Positions 16,887 to 24,819 of a DNA stretch of 64,000 nucleotides are shown here, one piece after another. Made by a program: the position numbers and the translations under genes. Numbering within the stretch: position 1 is the first letter of the stretch; each line of letters begins with the position of its first letter. Source of the DNA: Comamonas piscis (GTDB lineage Bacteria; Pseudomonadota; Gammaproteobacteria; Burkholderiales; Burkholderiaceae_C); contig NZ_CP058554.1 of assembly GCF_014109725.1 (NCBI RefSeq), positions 682,001 to 746,000 of the forward strand, given 5' to 3'. Below the pieces are notes generated by a model. It had not been told where the DNA came from. It ran no database searches and was given only the letters and a program-made list of their open reading frames with translations.

Positions 16887-17369
16887 ATGAAGATCTCTCT
16901 GCACCACCTCGCCCTTTGCGCTGCCACCCTGGGCGCCAGCAGCGCCGCCTTCGCGCAGCCCGCCGCGCCCGCATCGGCGCCGGTCTGTGAAGCCCATGTA
17001 CAAGGCCAGCCCGGCAAAAAGTTTGACCTGACCGAGCTGCGCGTGAGCAAGCGCTGCGCGCAGTTCACGGTGCATCTGCTGCACACCGGCAAAAAGCCTT
17101 GGCAGGAAGCGGGCCACAACTGGGTGCTAACGCGCAGCCAGGACACCGAGGCCGTGATCCGCGAAGGCCAGCGTTCCGGCCCCGAGCGCGCCTGGCTCAG
17201 CCGTGGCGATGCCCGCGTGCTGGCTGCCACCCAGATGCTGTCGGGTGGTGAGCATGCCTCGGTGAGCTTCCCGGTCGAGCGCCTGAGCAAGGGTGAGGAC
17301 TACACCTATTTCTGCTCCTTCCCCACCCATGCCGAGCCTATGCGCGGCAAGCTGGTCGTCATCGATTAA
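16887..17369 (+). CDS. azu: Azurin-type blue copper protein
   Basis: Periplasmic type I copper electron carrier. The 160-residue precursor has a signal peptide cut near SSAAFA-Q and a mature cupredoxin domain. The copper ligands are recognisable: His77 in GHNWVL, Cys143, His148 and Met152 in YFCSFPTHAEPM, and a likely structural disulfide Cys34-Cys57. The loop sequences differ from Pseudomonas azurin, but spacing of the ligands is preserved. Its place directly behind the metal-chelate importer may be coincidental or indicate shared metal regulation. Confidence 0.9.
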   Translation: MKISLHHLALCAATLGASSAAFAQPAAPASAPVCEAHVQGQPGKKFDLTELRVSKRCAQFTVHLLHTGKKPWQEAGHNWVLTRSQDTEAVIREGQRSGPERAWLSRGDARVLAATQMLSGGEHASVSFPVERLSKGEDYTYFCSFPTHAEPMRGKLVVID

Positions 17370-17384
17370 ACCGATGAACCAGCG

Positions 17385-17402
17385 GCCCAGCCTCAGCTGG
17401 GC
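17385..17402. terminator. Hairpin between convergent azurin and methyltransferase genes
   Basis: GCCCAGC (17385-17391), loop CTCA, GCTGGGC (17396-17402). It overlaps the methyltransferase stop codon and lacks a clear T tract, so it is a weak candidate. Confidence 0.35.
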
Positions 17403-18319
17403 ATGCGGTAGGCCAGCACCTTGAGCGCCCGGTCCGGCGAGACATCGGCAAAGATCGCCGGGTTGGCCACCTGCTCGATAAATTCCAGCTCCGGCACCAG
17501 CTCGGCCATCTGGTCTTGCAAAAAGGCCAGCGGCAGCTCGGGGGCGTTCAGGCAGAGCAGCGCAAAGCCGCCAGGCGCCAGCAGATCGGGCAGGCGCTTG
17601 ATCAGGCGCGCGTAATCCTTGGTGGCGACAAAGCTGCCCTTTTGGTAGCTGGGCGGGTCCATGATCACCAGTTGGTAGGGCCCGGTGCGGGTGATCTTGC
17701 CCCAGCTGCTGAAAATGTCATGGCCCCAGAACTGGCCGCCCGCCAGCTGGTTGAGCCGGTGGTTCTGCTGGCCACTGGCCAGTGCGGCCTTGCTCATGTC
17801 GATATTGATCACCTGGCCGGCGCCCGCCTGCAGCGCCGCCACCGAGAAGGCGCAGGTGTAGGCGAACATATTGAGCACGGTACAGCGCTCGGGGTCCGGC
17901 TGGCGCGCGATGAACTGGCGCACCCAGCGCCGGCCTTCGGCCATGTCCAGAAACAGGCCGTGGTTTTGCCCGCGCAGCACATGCACCTGGTAGCGGGCAT
18001 CGTCCTCTTGCACGGTATGGGGCTCGGGCAGGCTACCCTGCACCAGGCGGGTTTCGGCGGCGCCCAGCGCCCGGCACTGGTAGACCCAGGTCAGCGGCTC
18101 GCCCGGATACAACTGCTGCCAGCGCTGTTGCAGCGCATCCCCCACGCTTTGCAGGGCTTCATCGGCCAGCGGCGCAAAGCTGGTCAGCACGACGGCTGGC
18201 GGGTACAGATCGAGCGACAGATGCTCGCAACCCGGAAACAGGCCGCCTCGGCCATGAAAAAGGCGTTGTGCCTGCTGGCTCGCCGGCATGGTGGCGATGG
18301 CCTCTAGTAATGCGTGCAT
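17393..18319 (-). CDS. Class I SAM-dependent methyltransferase, rRNA (RlmI/RlmK-like) type
   Basis: Predicted RNA methyltransferase. The 308-residue protein has the SAM-binding motif I region VLNMFAYTCAFSVAALQAGA, the acidic motif VINIDMSKAAL and the catalytic motif MDPPSYQKGSF, as in the RlmI/RlmKL C-terminal family of 23S rRNA cytosine/guanine methyltransferases. It lacks the PUA domain found at the N-terminus of RlmI, so the exact target is uncertain. It starts at ATG 18319 without an obvious ribosome-binding site and is convergent with the azurin gene. Confidence 0.82.
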   Translation of the reverse strand: MHALLEAIATMPASQQAQRLFHGRGGLFPGCEHLSLDLYPPAVVLTSFAPLADEALQSVGDALQQRWQQLYPGEPLTWVYQCRALGAAETRLVQGSLPEPHTVQEDDARYQVHVLRGQNHGLFLDMAEGRRWVRQFIARQPDPERCTVLNMFAYTCAFSVAALQAGAGQVINIDMSKAALASGQQNHRLNQLAGGQFWGHDIFSSWGKITRTGPYQLVIMDPPSYQKGSFVATKDYARLIKRLPDLLAPGGFALLCLNAPELPLAFLQDQMAELVPELEFIEQVANPAIFADVSPDRALKVLAYRMPS

Positions 18320-18511
18320 GGAATCAAAAAATACGTCTAAGGGAGGAGAAGGGGCGGCGTGCTTGCGCGGAAATGGTGGGCTGGGCGATACTTCTTACAA
18401 ATTTTTGCCCGGCTGCCCGGCCATTGTGCAGCCACTCGGTTAGATTTCTTGGATTAGGAATTTCGATAGATCACTGGTGGATCCACCATCAGGATTGCGG
18501 AGGAGGATTTC

Positions 18512-18988
18512 ATGTTCAATAGCGCGAACGACATCAAGGCCCTGGTGGCCGCCATCAACAACTGCCAGGACGAAGAAAGCATGATCAACCCACTGACGGC
18601 AGCGCAGTGGGAGATTCTGGCCCCCTACCTGACGCCGACCCAGCTGGCGGCATCCCAGGTGCTGTTTCAGCAAGGTACGCAGGAGCGCACCTTGTTTTTT
18701 GTCGAAAGTGGCAGCCTGAGCGTGCATTTCGAGGATGAAAAGCAGCGCATTCGCCTGGCCATCGTGGGCGCGGGTTCCATTGTCGGCGAAGGCGCGTTCT
18801 TCTCGCACCAGCCGCGCAATGCCACCGTACAGGCGGTGGCCGGTTGCCGCCTCTGGGGGCTGTCGAGCATCCGCTTTACCGAATTGTGTAACCGCCAGCC
18901 CACCGTGGCCGTGGCACTGGCCATGGCAGCTGGGTCGGTGCTGGCCAAGCGCCTGGGCAACCGCAAACGCCGCGTCGCCGCAACATAA
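18512..18988 (+). CDS. Stand-alone cyclic-nucleotide-binding-domain protein
   Basis: A 158-residue protein that is almost entirely one cNMP-binding (CAP_ED) domain: QVLFQQGTQERTLFFVESGSLSVHF, then AGSIVGEGAFFSHQPRNATVQA corresponding to the phosphate-binding cassette, then a short basic C-terminus (KRLGNRKRRV). No helix-turn-helix domain follows, so it is not a standard Crp/Fnr activator. A strong ribosome-binding site (GGAGGAGG, 18499-18506) precedes ATG 18512. The function is unknown; it could sense cAMP or c-di-GMP and act through a protein partner. Confidence 0.82.
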   Translation: MFNSANDIKALVAAINNCQDEESMINPLTAAQWEILAPYLTPTQLAASQVLFQQGTQERTLFFVESGSLSVHFEDEKQRIRLAIVGAGSIVGEGAFFSHQPRNATVQAVAGCRLWGLSSIRFTELCNRQPTVAVALAMAAGSVLAKRLGNRKRRVAAT

Positions 18989-19113
18989 ATGCTTGGCATG
19001 GGTCAAATCGCACGCGCTTTTCTGACCAGGGTATGCAATACTCCTTCCTACAATTACAAACGCCTGTTGCGCGATGAAACGGGTGACCGTTGGTGAGTCG
19101 CTGACAAGGACCA

Positions 19114-19209
19114 GCAAACCGAGGGTTTGCGGTTGACCCCAAGCGTCCAGCCGCAGGCGCTACCCGCGTACGACGAGACTTGACAAAGTATCAAGCATCG
19201 CGCCTGCGG
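19114..19209 (+). other. Structured leader upstream of the 19.2-kb gene
   Basis: The 249-base gap between two genes holds a 7-bp hairpin GCAAACC/GGTTTGC (19114-19130) and a 10-bp perfect inverted repeat CCGCAGGCGC (19151-19160)/GCGCCTGCGG (19200-19209), whose 39-base loop contains a further CTTGA/TCAAG pair (19179-19183, 19191-19195). It ends 28 bases upstream of the next start codon. This could be an RNA leader or an operator; I recognise no known family. Confidence 0.45.
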
Positions 19210-19237
19210 GTCAATTCTGATCAGGGTAGGGAGTGGC

Positions 19238-20053
19238 ATGTCTATATTTGCCAAATGGTTCAGTCGACCAGAAAAAAAATCGGCCTTTGCGCCCCTGGGG
19301 CCGCAAACCATGTTTGCCGAGCCGCTGGGCATGGGTCAACACGATATGCTGGCCGCCCAGAGCCCCTTGGTGGCCGCCAAGCCCCTGGCTGCGGCACCCC
19401 AGCACGACAGCGCTGCACCGCGCCCCGGTGAGCGCTCGGCGCGCCGGGAGATGGTGTATTCGGCGGTGCGCGAGTCCATGGTGCGCTCGGGCATTCTGTC
19501 GGCAGGCTACAAGTTCAAGGTGCTGGCACTGGACAAGCGGGCCACGCAGTTCATCGTGATGGTCGACCTGGCCCAGCAGCACTGCGCCTCGCCCGACAAA
19601 CTCACCCAGATCGAGTCCTTGATTGCCTATTCGGCCAAAACCCGTTTTGAGATCGTGATCACCTCGGTGTATTGGCGCCTCAATGCCCAGCTGGGTGCTG
19701 CCAGCAGCAAGTCGCCGAGCATCGGTACTGCAGGCACTGCCGCACCACAAGCCACCGTGCTGCCGGTCCCACTGGGTATGGATCCGGTCGATGAAGCGGA
19801 GATCGCCGCGTTCAAGAAAGCCTTGCTGGAAGCGGCCATGAACCCGGTGCCCGCGCTGGATGGTGCAACCGCCAGCCACCGCAGCGCGACCAGCACGGCG
19901 CCCCGGCCGACGCCGATTGTTCCGCCTGCACGCAGTGCCGCTCAGCAGGCCGAGATGGCCCGCGAGGCCGCACGGCGTGGCGGCGCGCCTGCACCCACGG
20001 CCGACACCAGCTTTGGTGGGCTGAGCAATACCCAGTACGGCGATCTGCACTGA
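19238..20053 (+). CDS. Conserved-looking hypothetical protein
   Basis: I do not recognise a family. The 271-residue product begins MSIFAKWFSRPEKKSAFAPL after a good ribosome-binding site (GGGAG, 19229-19233). A central ordered part (about 70-145, from RREMVYSAVRESMVRSGILS to ITSVYWRLN) is predicted to be a folded alpha/beta segment, flanked by Ala/Pro-rich low-complexity regions on both sides and ending SFGGLSNTQYGDLH. No signal peptide or membrane segment is visible. It has its own leader and no operon partner; apt follows convergently. Confidence 0.75.
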   Translation: MSIFAKWFSRPEKKSAFAPLGPQTMFAEPLGMGQHDMLAAQSPLVAAKPLAAAPQHDSAAPRPGERSARREMVYSAVRESMVRSGILSAGYKFKVLALDKRATQFIVMVDLAQQHCASPDKLTQIESLIAYSAKTRFEIVITSVYWRLNAQLGAASSKSPSIGTAGTAAPQATVLPVPLGMDPVDEAEIAAFKKALLEAAMNPVPALDGATASHRSATSTAPRPTPIVPPARSAAQQAEMAREAARRGGAPAPTADTSFGGLSNTQYGDLH

Positions 20054-20098
20054 GCGCATGGCGAGCGCACCGGGCTTTCCAGCCCCTGCGCAGCCACT

Positions 20099-20653
20099 CT
20101 AGTGACCGGAAAAATCCACCAGCGTAAAAAGCGGCAGCCCTGCATCGGTCAGCCGCTTGGAGCCGCCCAGCTCGGGCAGGTCCACAATGGCGGCGCCCTC
20201 CATCACCTGGGCGCCCAGCTTTTCCAGCAGATTCTTGCCGGCCATCATCGTGCCACCGGTGGCAATCAGGTCATCGACCAGCAGCACCTTGTCGCCGGGC
20301 TTGACGGCATCGGCATGCAGCTCCACGGTCGCGCTGCCGTATTCCAGCTCATAGGTTTCTTCCACCGTGGTAAAGGGCAGCTTGCCCTTTTTGCGGATCG
20401 GCACAAAGCCGACCTTGAGCTGGTAGGCAATGACGGCGCCGAGGATAAAGCCGCGTGCATCTAGACCTGCCACCACATCGGGGCGCATGTCGCGCGACAT
20501 GTAGCGGTGCACAAAGGCATCGATCAGCACATGGAAGACCTGCGGGTTTTGCAGCAGCGGGGTGATGTCCCGGAACTGCACGCCCGGCGCTGGCCAGTCG
20601 GGAACGGTGCGGATGTGGTGACGCAAAAAAGCGTTGACGTCTGGAGCGTGCAT
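20099..20653 (-). CDS. apt: Adenine phosphoribosyltransferase
   Basis: Purine salvage enzyme that converts adenine and PRPP to AMP. From ATG 20653 the product has 184 residues (MHAPDVNAFLRHHIRTVPDW), with the typical GVQFRDITPLL, the GLDARGFILGA loop, and the PRPP-binding motif VLLVDDLIATGGTM. The open frame runs on upstream without a stop, opposite kdsD and kdsC, but that extension is antisense to well-supported genes, so I start at the conserved Met. It is transcribed divergently from kdsD. Confidence 0.95.
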   Translation of the reverse strand: MHAPDVNAFLRHHIRTVPDWPAPGVQFRDITPLLQNPQVFHVLIDAFVHRYMSRDMRPDVVAGLDARGFILGAVIAYQLKVGFVPIRKKGKLPFTTVEETYELEYGSATVELHADAVKPGDKVLLVDDLIATGGTMMAGKNLLEKLGAQVMEGAAIVDLPELGGSKRLTDAGLPLFTLVDFSGH

Positions 20654-20780
20654 GGTGGAGGCCGTAGGGGGGAAGACCGCCATGGTAGTGCAAGTGCCCC
20701 GGTTGCGGCCGTAGGGGCTGGCCTTGTTAACAATGACCTGTCGCCGCCGGGGCGCTGGCGCTCCGATAAAATCAGCCTCC

Positions 20781-21779
20781 ATGAGCATCCTACAGCCCAA
20801 GCGCCCCGTTGAAGCGGCGCAGATTCTGCGCCTGGCGGCGTCCACCTTTGCGATCGAGGCCGAGGCCATTGCAGCACTGGCGCAGCGCCTGGACGACAAC
20901 TTTGTCCAGGTGGTGCAGCGCATGCTAACCATTCCGGGCCGCGTGGTGGTCACCGGCATGGGCAAGAGCGGGCATGTGGGGCGCAAGATTGCCGCCACCC
21001 TGGCATCGACCGGTACGCCGGCGTTTTTTGTACACCCGGGCGAGGCCAGCCATGGCGACCTGGGCATGGTGACGGGCCAGGATCTGGTGCTGGCCATCTC
21101 CAACAGCGGCGAGAGCGGCGAGATCGCCGTGCTGCTACCGGTGCTCAAGCGCCTGGGCGTGCCCGTGGTGGCGATGACAGGCAACCTGCAGTCCTCCATG
21201 GCCCGCCATGCCGATTGGGTGCTGAACACCCAGGTAGACAAAGAGGCCTGCCCGCTGAACCTGGCGCCCACCGCCAGCACCACCGCGCAGATGGCGATGG
21301 GTGATGCACTGGCTGTCGCGCTGCTGGATGCGCGCGGCTTCAAGGCCGAGGATTTTGCCCGCTCCCACCCCGGTGGCGCGCTGGGCCGGCGCCTGCTCAC
21401 CCACGTATCGGATGTGATGCGCACCGGCGATGAGCTGCCCACCGTGCTGCCAAGCGCCAGCTTTAGCGACCTGATGCGCGAGATGAGCGCCAAGGGCATG
21501 GGCGCCGCCGCCATCGTCGATGCGAATGGCCTGCTGCAGGGCGTGTTCACCGATGGCGATCTGCGTCGCCGCATTGAGGCCGGCGCTGATTTGCGCGGCA
21601 GGACCGCTGCCCAAGTGATGCACAGCACACCACGCCAGATTGCGGCTGACGCACTGGCCGCCGATGCCGCCGCGATGATGGAGGCCCACCGCATCACCAG
21701 CGTGCTGGTGACCGATACCGACCAGCACCTAGTGGGCATTGTGCATGTGGGTGATCTGATGCGCGCCAAGGTGATCTGA
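20781..21779 (+). CDS. kdsD: D-arabinose 5-phosphate isomerase
   Basis: Converts ribulose 5-phosphate to arabinose 5-phosphate, the first committed step toward KDO for lipopolysaccharide. The 332-residue product (ATG 20781, MSILQPKRPVEAAQ) has an N-terminal SIS domain with VVTGMGKSGHVGRKIAATLAST and SNSGESGE, and a C-terminal pair of CBS domains (VSDVMRTGDELPTV and AQVMHSTPRQI). The start is chosen over an in-frame ATG at 20724 that would add a non-conserved stretch. It is followed by kdsC with a TGATG overlap and heads a KDO/LPS operon. Confidence 0.95.
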   Translation: MSILQPKRPVEAAQILRLAASTFAIEAEAIAALAQRLDDNFVQVVQRMLTIPGRVVVTGMGKSGHVGRKIAATLASTGTPAFFVHPGEASHGDLGMVTGQDLVLAISNSGESGEIAVLLPVLKRLGVPVVAMTGNLQSSMARHADWVLNTQVDKEACPLNLAPTASTTAQMAMGDALAVALLDARGFKAEDFARSHPGGALGRRLLTHVSDVMRTGDELPTVLPSASFSDLMREMSAKGMGAAAIVDANGLLQGVFTDGDLRRRIEAGADLRGRTAAQVMHSTPRQIAADALAADAAAMMEAHRITSVLVTDTDQHLVGIVHVGDLMRAKVI

Positions 21780-22351
21780 TGGCCAGCACGATCCATCTGC
21801 CCCCGATCACTCCCGCCCAGCAGTGGCCGGCCGAGCTGCTGCTGCGCGCCCAGGCGATCAAGATTGTATTTTTCGATGTGGACGGCGTGCTCACCGATGG
21901 CGGCCTCTACATCAGCGAGCAGGGCGAGACGCTCAAGCGCTTCCATACGCTCGACGGCCATGGCCTCAAGATGCTGCGCGAAGCGGGCATTGTGCCGGCG
22001 GTGATCACCGGCCGCGATTCGGCACCGCTGCGCCACCGCCTGGCGGCGCTGGGCATTGAGCATGTGCGCTATGGCACGGAAGACAAACTGCCCGCCGCCC
22101 AGGCCATGCTGCAGGCGCTGGGCCTGGACTGGCACCAGGCCGCAGCCATTGGCGATGACTGGCCGGATCTGCCGGTGCTGCGCCGCTGCCAGCTGGCCTG
22201 CGCCCCCGCCAACGCCCACCCCGAAGTGCTGGGCGTGGCACACTGGGTGACTACGCGCCACGGCGGCGCGGGCGCGGCGCGCGAGCTTTGCGATGCCGTG
22301 CTGGCCGCCAGCGGCGCCTATGTCAATCTGCTCGATCGGTACGGACAATGA
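21779..22351 (+). CDS. kdsC: 3-deoxy-D-manno-octulosonate 8-phosphate phosphatase
   Basis: HAD-superfamily phosphatase that releases KDO from KDO-8-phosphate. The 190-residue product carries motif I FFDVDGVLTDGGLYI, motif II VITGRDS, and motif III GDDWPDLPVL, the last corresponding to the GDDxxDLP pattern of KdsC. It begins with ATG overlapping the kdsD stop and ends by overlapping lptC by 4 bases, so the three LPS genes are coupled. Confidence 0.95.
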   Translation: MASTIHLPPITPAQQWPAELLLRAQAIKIVFFDVDGVLTDGGLYISEQGETLKRFHTLDGHGLKMLREAGIVPAVITGRDSAPLRHRLAALGIEHVRYGTEDKLPAAQAMLQALGLDWHQAAAIGDDWPDLPVLRRCQLACAPANAHPEVLGVAHWVTTRHGGAGAARELCDAVLAASGAYVNLLDRYGQ

Positions 22352-22947
22352 AATCACGCCTGCGACGCCTCATGGACCTGTCGTCCATCTACCTGCCGGT
22401 GATCCTGATGGGCCTGCTGACCCTGGGCACCTGGTGGCTGGTGCGCAATGCGCCCAAGCCACAGATCGCACGCGAGGCGGTGGTGCCCGGCCATGAGGTG
22501 GATTACTACATGAAAGACTTTTCGGTGCGCAGCTTTGATGGCACCGGGGTGCTGACCAGCGAGATCCTGGGCAGCAAGATGCGCCACTACATGGACACCG
22601 ATACCTTGGAGATCGACACGGCCACGATGCGCTCGATGCGGCTGGACGGATCGACCACGGTGGCCACGGCCGACCGGGCGCTGTCCAACGCCGATGGCTC
22701 AGAAGTACAGCTGTTTGGCAATGCCAAGGTGGTGCGCAACAGCAACAAGCCGGATGTGCCGCAGATGGAGTTCCGGGGCGAGTTTCTGCACGCCTTCGTG
22801 AACGAGGAACGGGTCAGCTCCAACAAACCTGTCGAGATCATCCGAGGCAAGGACCGCTTCACGGCCGATTCCATGGTCTTCAACAACATCACCCAGGTCG
22901 CAGAGCTCAAGGGCCGGGTGAAGGGCGTGCTCCAGCCCGCACGCTGA
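22348..22947 (+). CDS. lptC: LPS export ABC transporter periplasmic protein LptC
   Basis: Bitopic protein of the Lpt bridge that passes LPS from LptBFG to LptA. The 199-residue product has one N-terminal membrane anchor (SSIYLPVILMGLLTLGTWWL) followed by the periplasmic beta-jellyroll domain with VDYYMKDFSVRSFDGTG and KPVEIIRGKDRFTADSMVF. It begins at ATG 22348, overlapping kdsC. In many relatives lptA and lptB follow; here an SDR enzyme follows instead, so those genes lie elsewhere. Confidence 0.93.
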   Translation: MKSRLRRLMDLSSIYLPVILMGLLTLGTWWLVRNAPKPQIAREAVVPGHEVDYYMKDFSVRSFDGTGVLTSEILGSKMRHYMDTDTLEIDTATMRSMRLDGSTTVATADRALSNADGSEVQLFGNAKVVRNSNKPDVPQMEFRGEFLHAFVNEERVSSNKPVEIIRGKDRFTADSMVFNNITQVAELKGRVKGVLQPAR

Positions 22948-22954
22948 ACGCCGC

Positions 22955-23776
22955 ATGTCCACCTCTTTGAGTGATACACCGCTGGTGCTCATCACCGGCG
23001 CCTCCAGCGGCATCGGCCAGGCGTTGGCCTGGCGCTACTACCAGGCGGGTTACCGCCTGGCTTTGGTGGCCCGCCGCGACGCGGTGATGCAGGCATGGGC
23101 GCAGGCCCAGGGCATGGACGCCAGCCGCTATGCCATCTACGGCGCCGATGTGGCCGACCAGGACCAGATCATTGACGCTTGCACGCAATGCCTGCAGCAG
23201 CAGGGCCTGCCCGATGTGGTGGTGGCCAATGCCGGGGTGAGCTATGGCATTGACACGGCGGAGCGTGAGGATCTGGAGGTGCTGGCCCAGACCTATTCCA
23301 CCAATGTCATCGGCATGGCCGCCACCTTCCACGCCTTTGTGCGGCCCATGCAGGCGCGCGGCAGCGGCAAGCTGGTGGGTATTGCCAGCGTGGCCGGCAT
23401 ACGCGGCCTGCCCGGCCATGGCGCCTACTGCGCCAGCAAGGCAGCGGTCATCAGCTACTGTGAAAGCCTGCGGGTGGAGCTGCAGCGCAGCGGCGTGCAG
23501 GTAGTCACCATCTGCCCGGGCTTTGTGGCCACGCCGCTCACCAGCCATAACCGCTATGGCATGCCCTTTCTGATGCAGCCCGAGGCCTTTGCCGACAAAG
23601 CCTATGCGGTGATTGCCAAGGCACGCAGCTATGCCGTCATCCCCTGGCAAATGGGCTGGGTGGCCAGGCTGTTGCGCTGCCTGCCCAATGCGCTCTATGA
23701 TCGCGCACTGGCCAACCGACCGCGCAAGCACCGCCACCGCGAGCGGGTGCAAGAGTTGCCGCCGGGCCAGGATTGA
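22955..23776 (+). CDS. Short-chain dehydrogenase/reductase family oxidoreductase
   Basis: NAD(P)-dependent oxidoreductase with Rossmann fold. The 273-residue product has the cofactor motif ITGASSGIGQALA, the NAG motif VVANAGVSYG, the catalytic Ser in VGIASVAGIRG, and the YCASK (YxxxK) pair. It begins 7 bases after lptC and is probably part of the same transcript. The C-terminus (YAVIPWQMGWVARLLRCLP) resembles those of membrane-associated SDRs acting on lipids. The substrate is unknown; a role in envelope lipid metabolism is inference. Confidence 0.9.
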   Translation: MSTSLSDTPLVLITGASSGIGQALAWRYYQAGYRLALVARRDAVMQAWAQAQGMDASRYAIYGADVADQDQIIDACTQCLQQQGLPDVVVANAGVSYGIDTAEREDLEVLAQTYSTNVIGMAATFHAFVRPMQARGSGKLVGIASVAGIRGLPGHGAYCASKAAVISYCESLRVELQRSGVQVVTICPGFVATPLTSHNRYGMPFLMQPEAFADKAYAVIAKARSYAVIPWQMGWVARLLRCLPNALYDRALANRPRKHRHRERVQELPPGQD

Positions 23777-23795
23777 AGTAAGTCTGATCCATGCA

Positions 23796-23821
23796 TGAAA
23801 AAAGCCCCTTGCGGGGCTTTG
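23796..23821. terminator. Bidirectional Rho-independent terminator
   Basis: AAAGCCCC (23801-23808), loop TTGC, GGGGCTTT (23813-23820), flanked by an A/T run. Read on the minus strand it ends in six T residues, so it chiefly ends the RNA-binding-protein gene while also serving the lptC-SDR transcript. Confidence 0.85.
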
Positions 23822-23862
23822 TCGTTGTTGCCAGGCACACCGCTAGTGTGTGCCGGCAGGCA

Positions 23863-24522
23863 TCAATAGTCGTCGTTGTTGTCGTAGCCTTGATTGCCAC
23901 CACGGTTGCGCGAGCCATTGCCGTAAGGGCTGCGGAAGCCGCCATCGCGCTCACCGCCACGGTCGCCGCCGCCGCCACCAAAGCCACGGTCGTTACCGCC
24001 ACGGCCTCCGCCACCGCCGCCATCGCGACCACCACGGTCACCATAACCGCCGCCGCCGCCAGGGTTGCCACCGCCGCCGCCGTAGCCACCACGGTCGCCA
24101 CCGCCACCGCCGTATCCACCACCGCCGCCGCCATAGCCGCCACCGCCACCACCACCGTAGCCACCACCGCCGCCACGGTTACCGCCGCCGAAGCCGCCGC
24201 CACCGCCACGGGGGCCACCAAAGCCACCGCCGCCGCCACGTGGGCCGCCAAAGCCGCCGCCGGGAGGACGTGGTTCCATGGGGCGCGCTTCATTCACGAC
24301 CAGATTACGGCCACCCAGAGGCTGACCGTTCAAGCCGTTGACTGCCGCGAGGGCCTCGTCATCACTGCCCATTTCCACAAAACCGAAACCCTTGGAGCGA
24401 CCCGTGTCGCGTTCCATCATCACCTTGGCGCTGGTTACGCTGCCAAACTGACCAAAGGCCTGTTCCAGATCGATGTCGCGAACCTGGTATGGCAAATTAC
24501 CGACGTAAAGCTTGTTGCCCAT
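23863..24522 (-). CDS. RRM-domain glycine-rich RNA-binding protein (long paralogue)
   Basis: Single-stranded RNA-binding protein with one N-terminal RRM: RNP2 KLYVGNLPY and RNP1 RSKGFGFVEM are both clear. From about residue 90 to the C-terminus runs a glycine-rich tail with GGGGYGGG, GGPRGGGGGF and RGG-type repeats, ending NQGYDNNDDY. The 219-residue protein starts at ATG 24522 after AGGAG. It is a paralogue of the shorter gene about 300 bases upstream (24820-25224); the two RRM domains are near-identical. Similar proteins are cold- or stress-linked in cyanobacteria and proteobacteria; the role here is inference. Confidence 0.93.
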   Translation of the reverse strand: MGNKLYVGNLPYQVRDIDLEQAFGQFGSVTSAKVMMERDTGRSKGFGFVEMGSDDEALAAVNGLNGQPLGGRNLVVNEARPMEPRPPGGGFGGPRGGGGGFGGPRGGGGGFGGGNRGGGGGYGGGGGGGYGGGGGGYGGGGGDRGGYGGGGGNPGGGGGYGDRGGRDGGGGGGRGGNDRGFGGGGGDRGGERDGGFRSPYGNGSRNRGGNQGYDNNDDY

Positions 24523-24735
24523 TTGAGGGACTCCTGATAACTCTTAAATAATGCGACGGTGAGCGGTAGGACACAAGGCGTCAGCCAACTGCTGCTTCTG
24601 TGCATCACAACGAGACCGTTCACGCAGCGCAATAGCCCAATGAAGTAGTACTCCATCCATTATTTTCTGGGATAAAAATGGCGAATGGCATAGTTATCCT
24701 CCCTAGGTGTGGCGCAGAAGCTGCATCTAGACGCA

Positions 24736-24760
24736 AAAAAGGCCTCGAAGAGGCCTTTTT
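24736..24760. terminator. Rho-independent terminator after the short RNA-binding-protein gene
   Basis: AAAAAGGCCTC (24736-24746), loop GAA, GAGGCCTTTTT (24750-24760). It is symmetric, so it could act in both directions; the minus-strand gene ending at 24820 is its natural client. Confidence 0.85.
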
Positions 24761-24819
24761 ATCGGGCGAACCCGTCATCTAACAGTCAAAACCCGCAAGG
24801 GGTTCTGGATGCGATGCTA

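Noticed and set aside
19100..19210. c-di-GMP (GEMM) riboswitch
   Set aside because: AGCAAACC resembles part of the GEMM core, but the second hairpin, the GNRA loop and receptor are not present at the right spacing.
20654..22357. Upstream extension of apt (antisense to kdsD/kdsC)
   Set aside because: The conserved Apt start is ATG 20653; the extra 568 residues are antisense to kdsD and kdsC.
23880..24260. Apparent tandem repeats
   Set aside because: These are GGN-codon runs of the Gly-rich tail, not a CRISPR or satellite array. The same applies to about 24830-24960.
23791..24537. Ala/Thr-rich plus-strand open frame
   Set aside because: It is the antisense read of glycine-rich codons of the RNA-binding protein.
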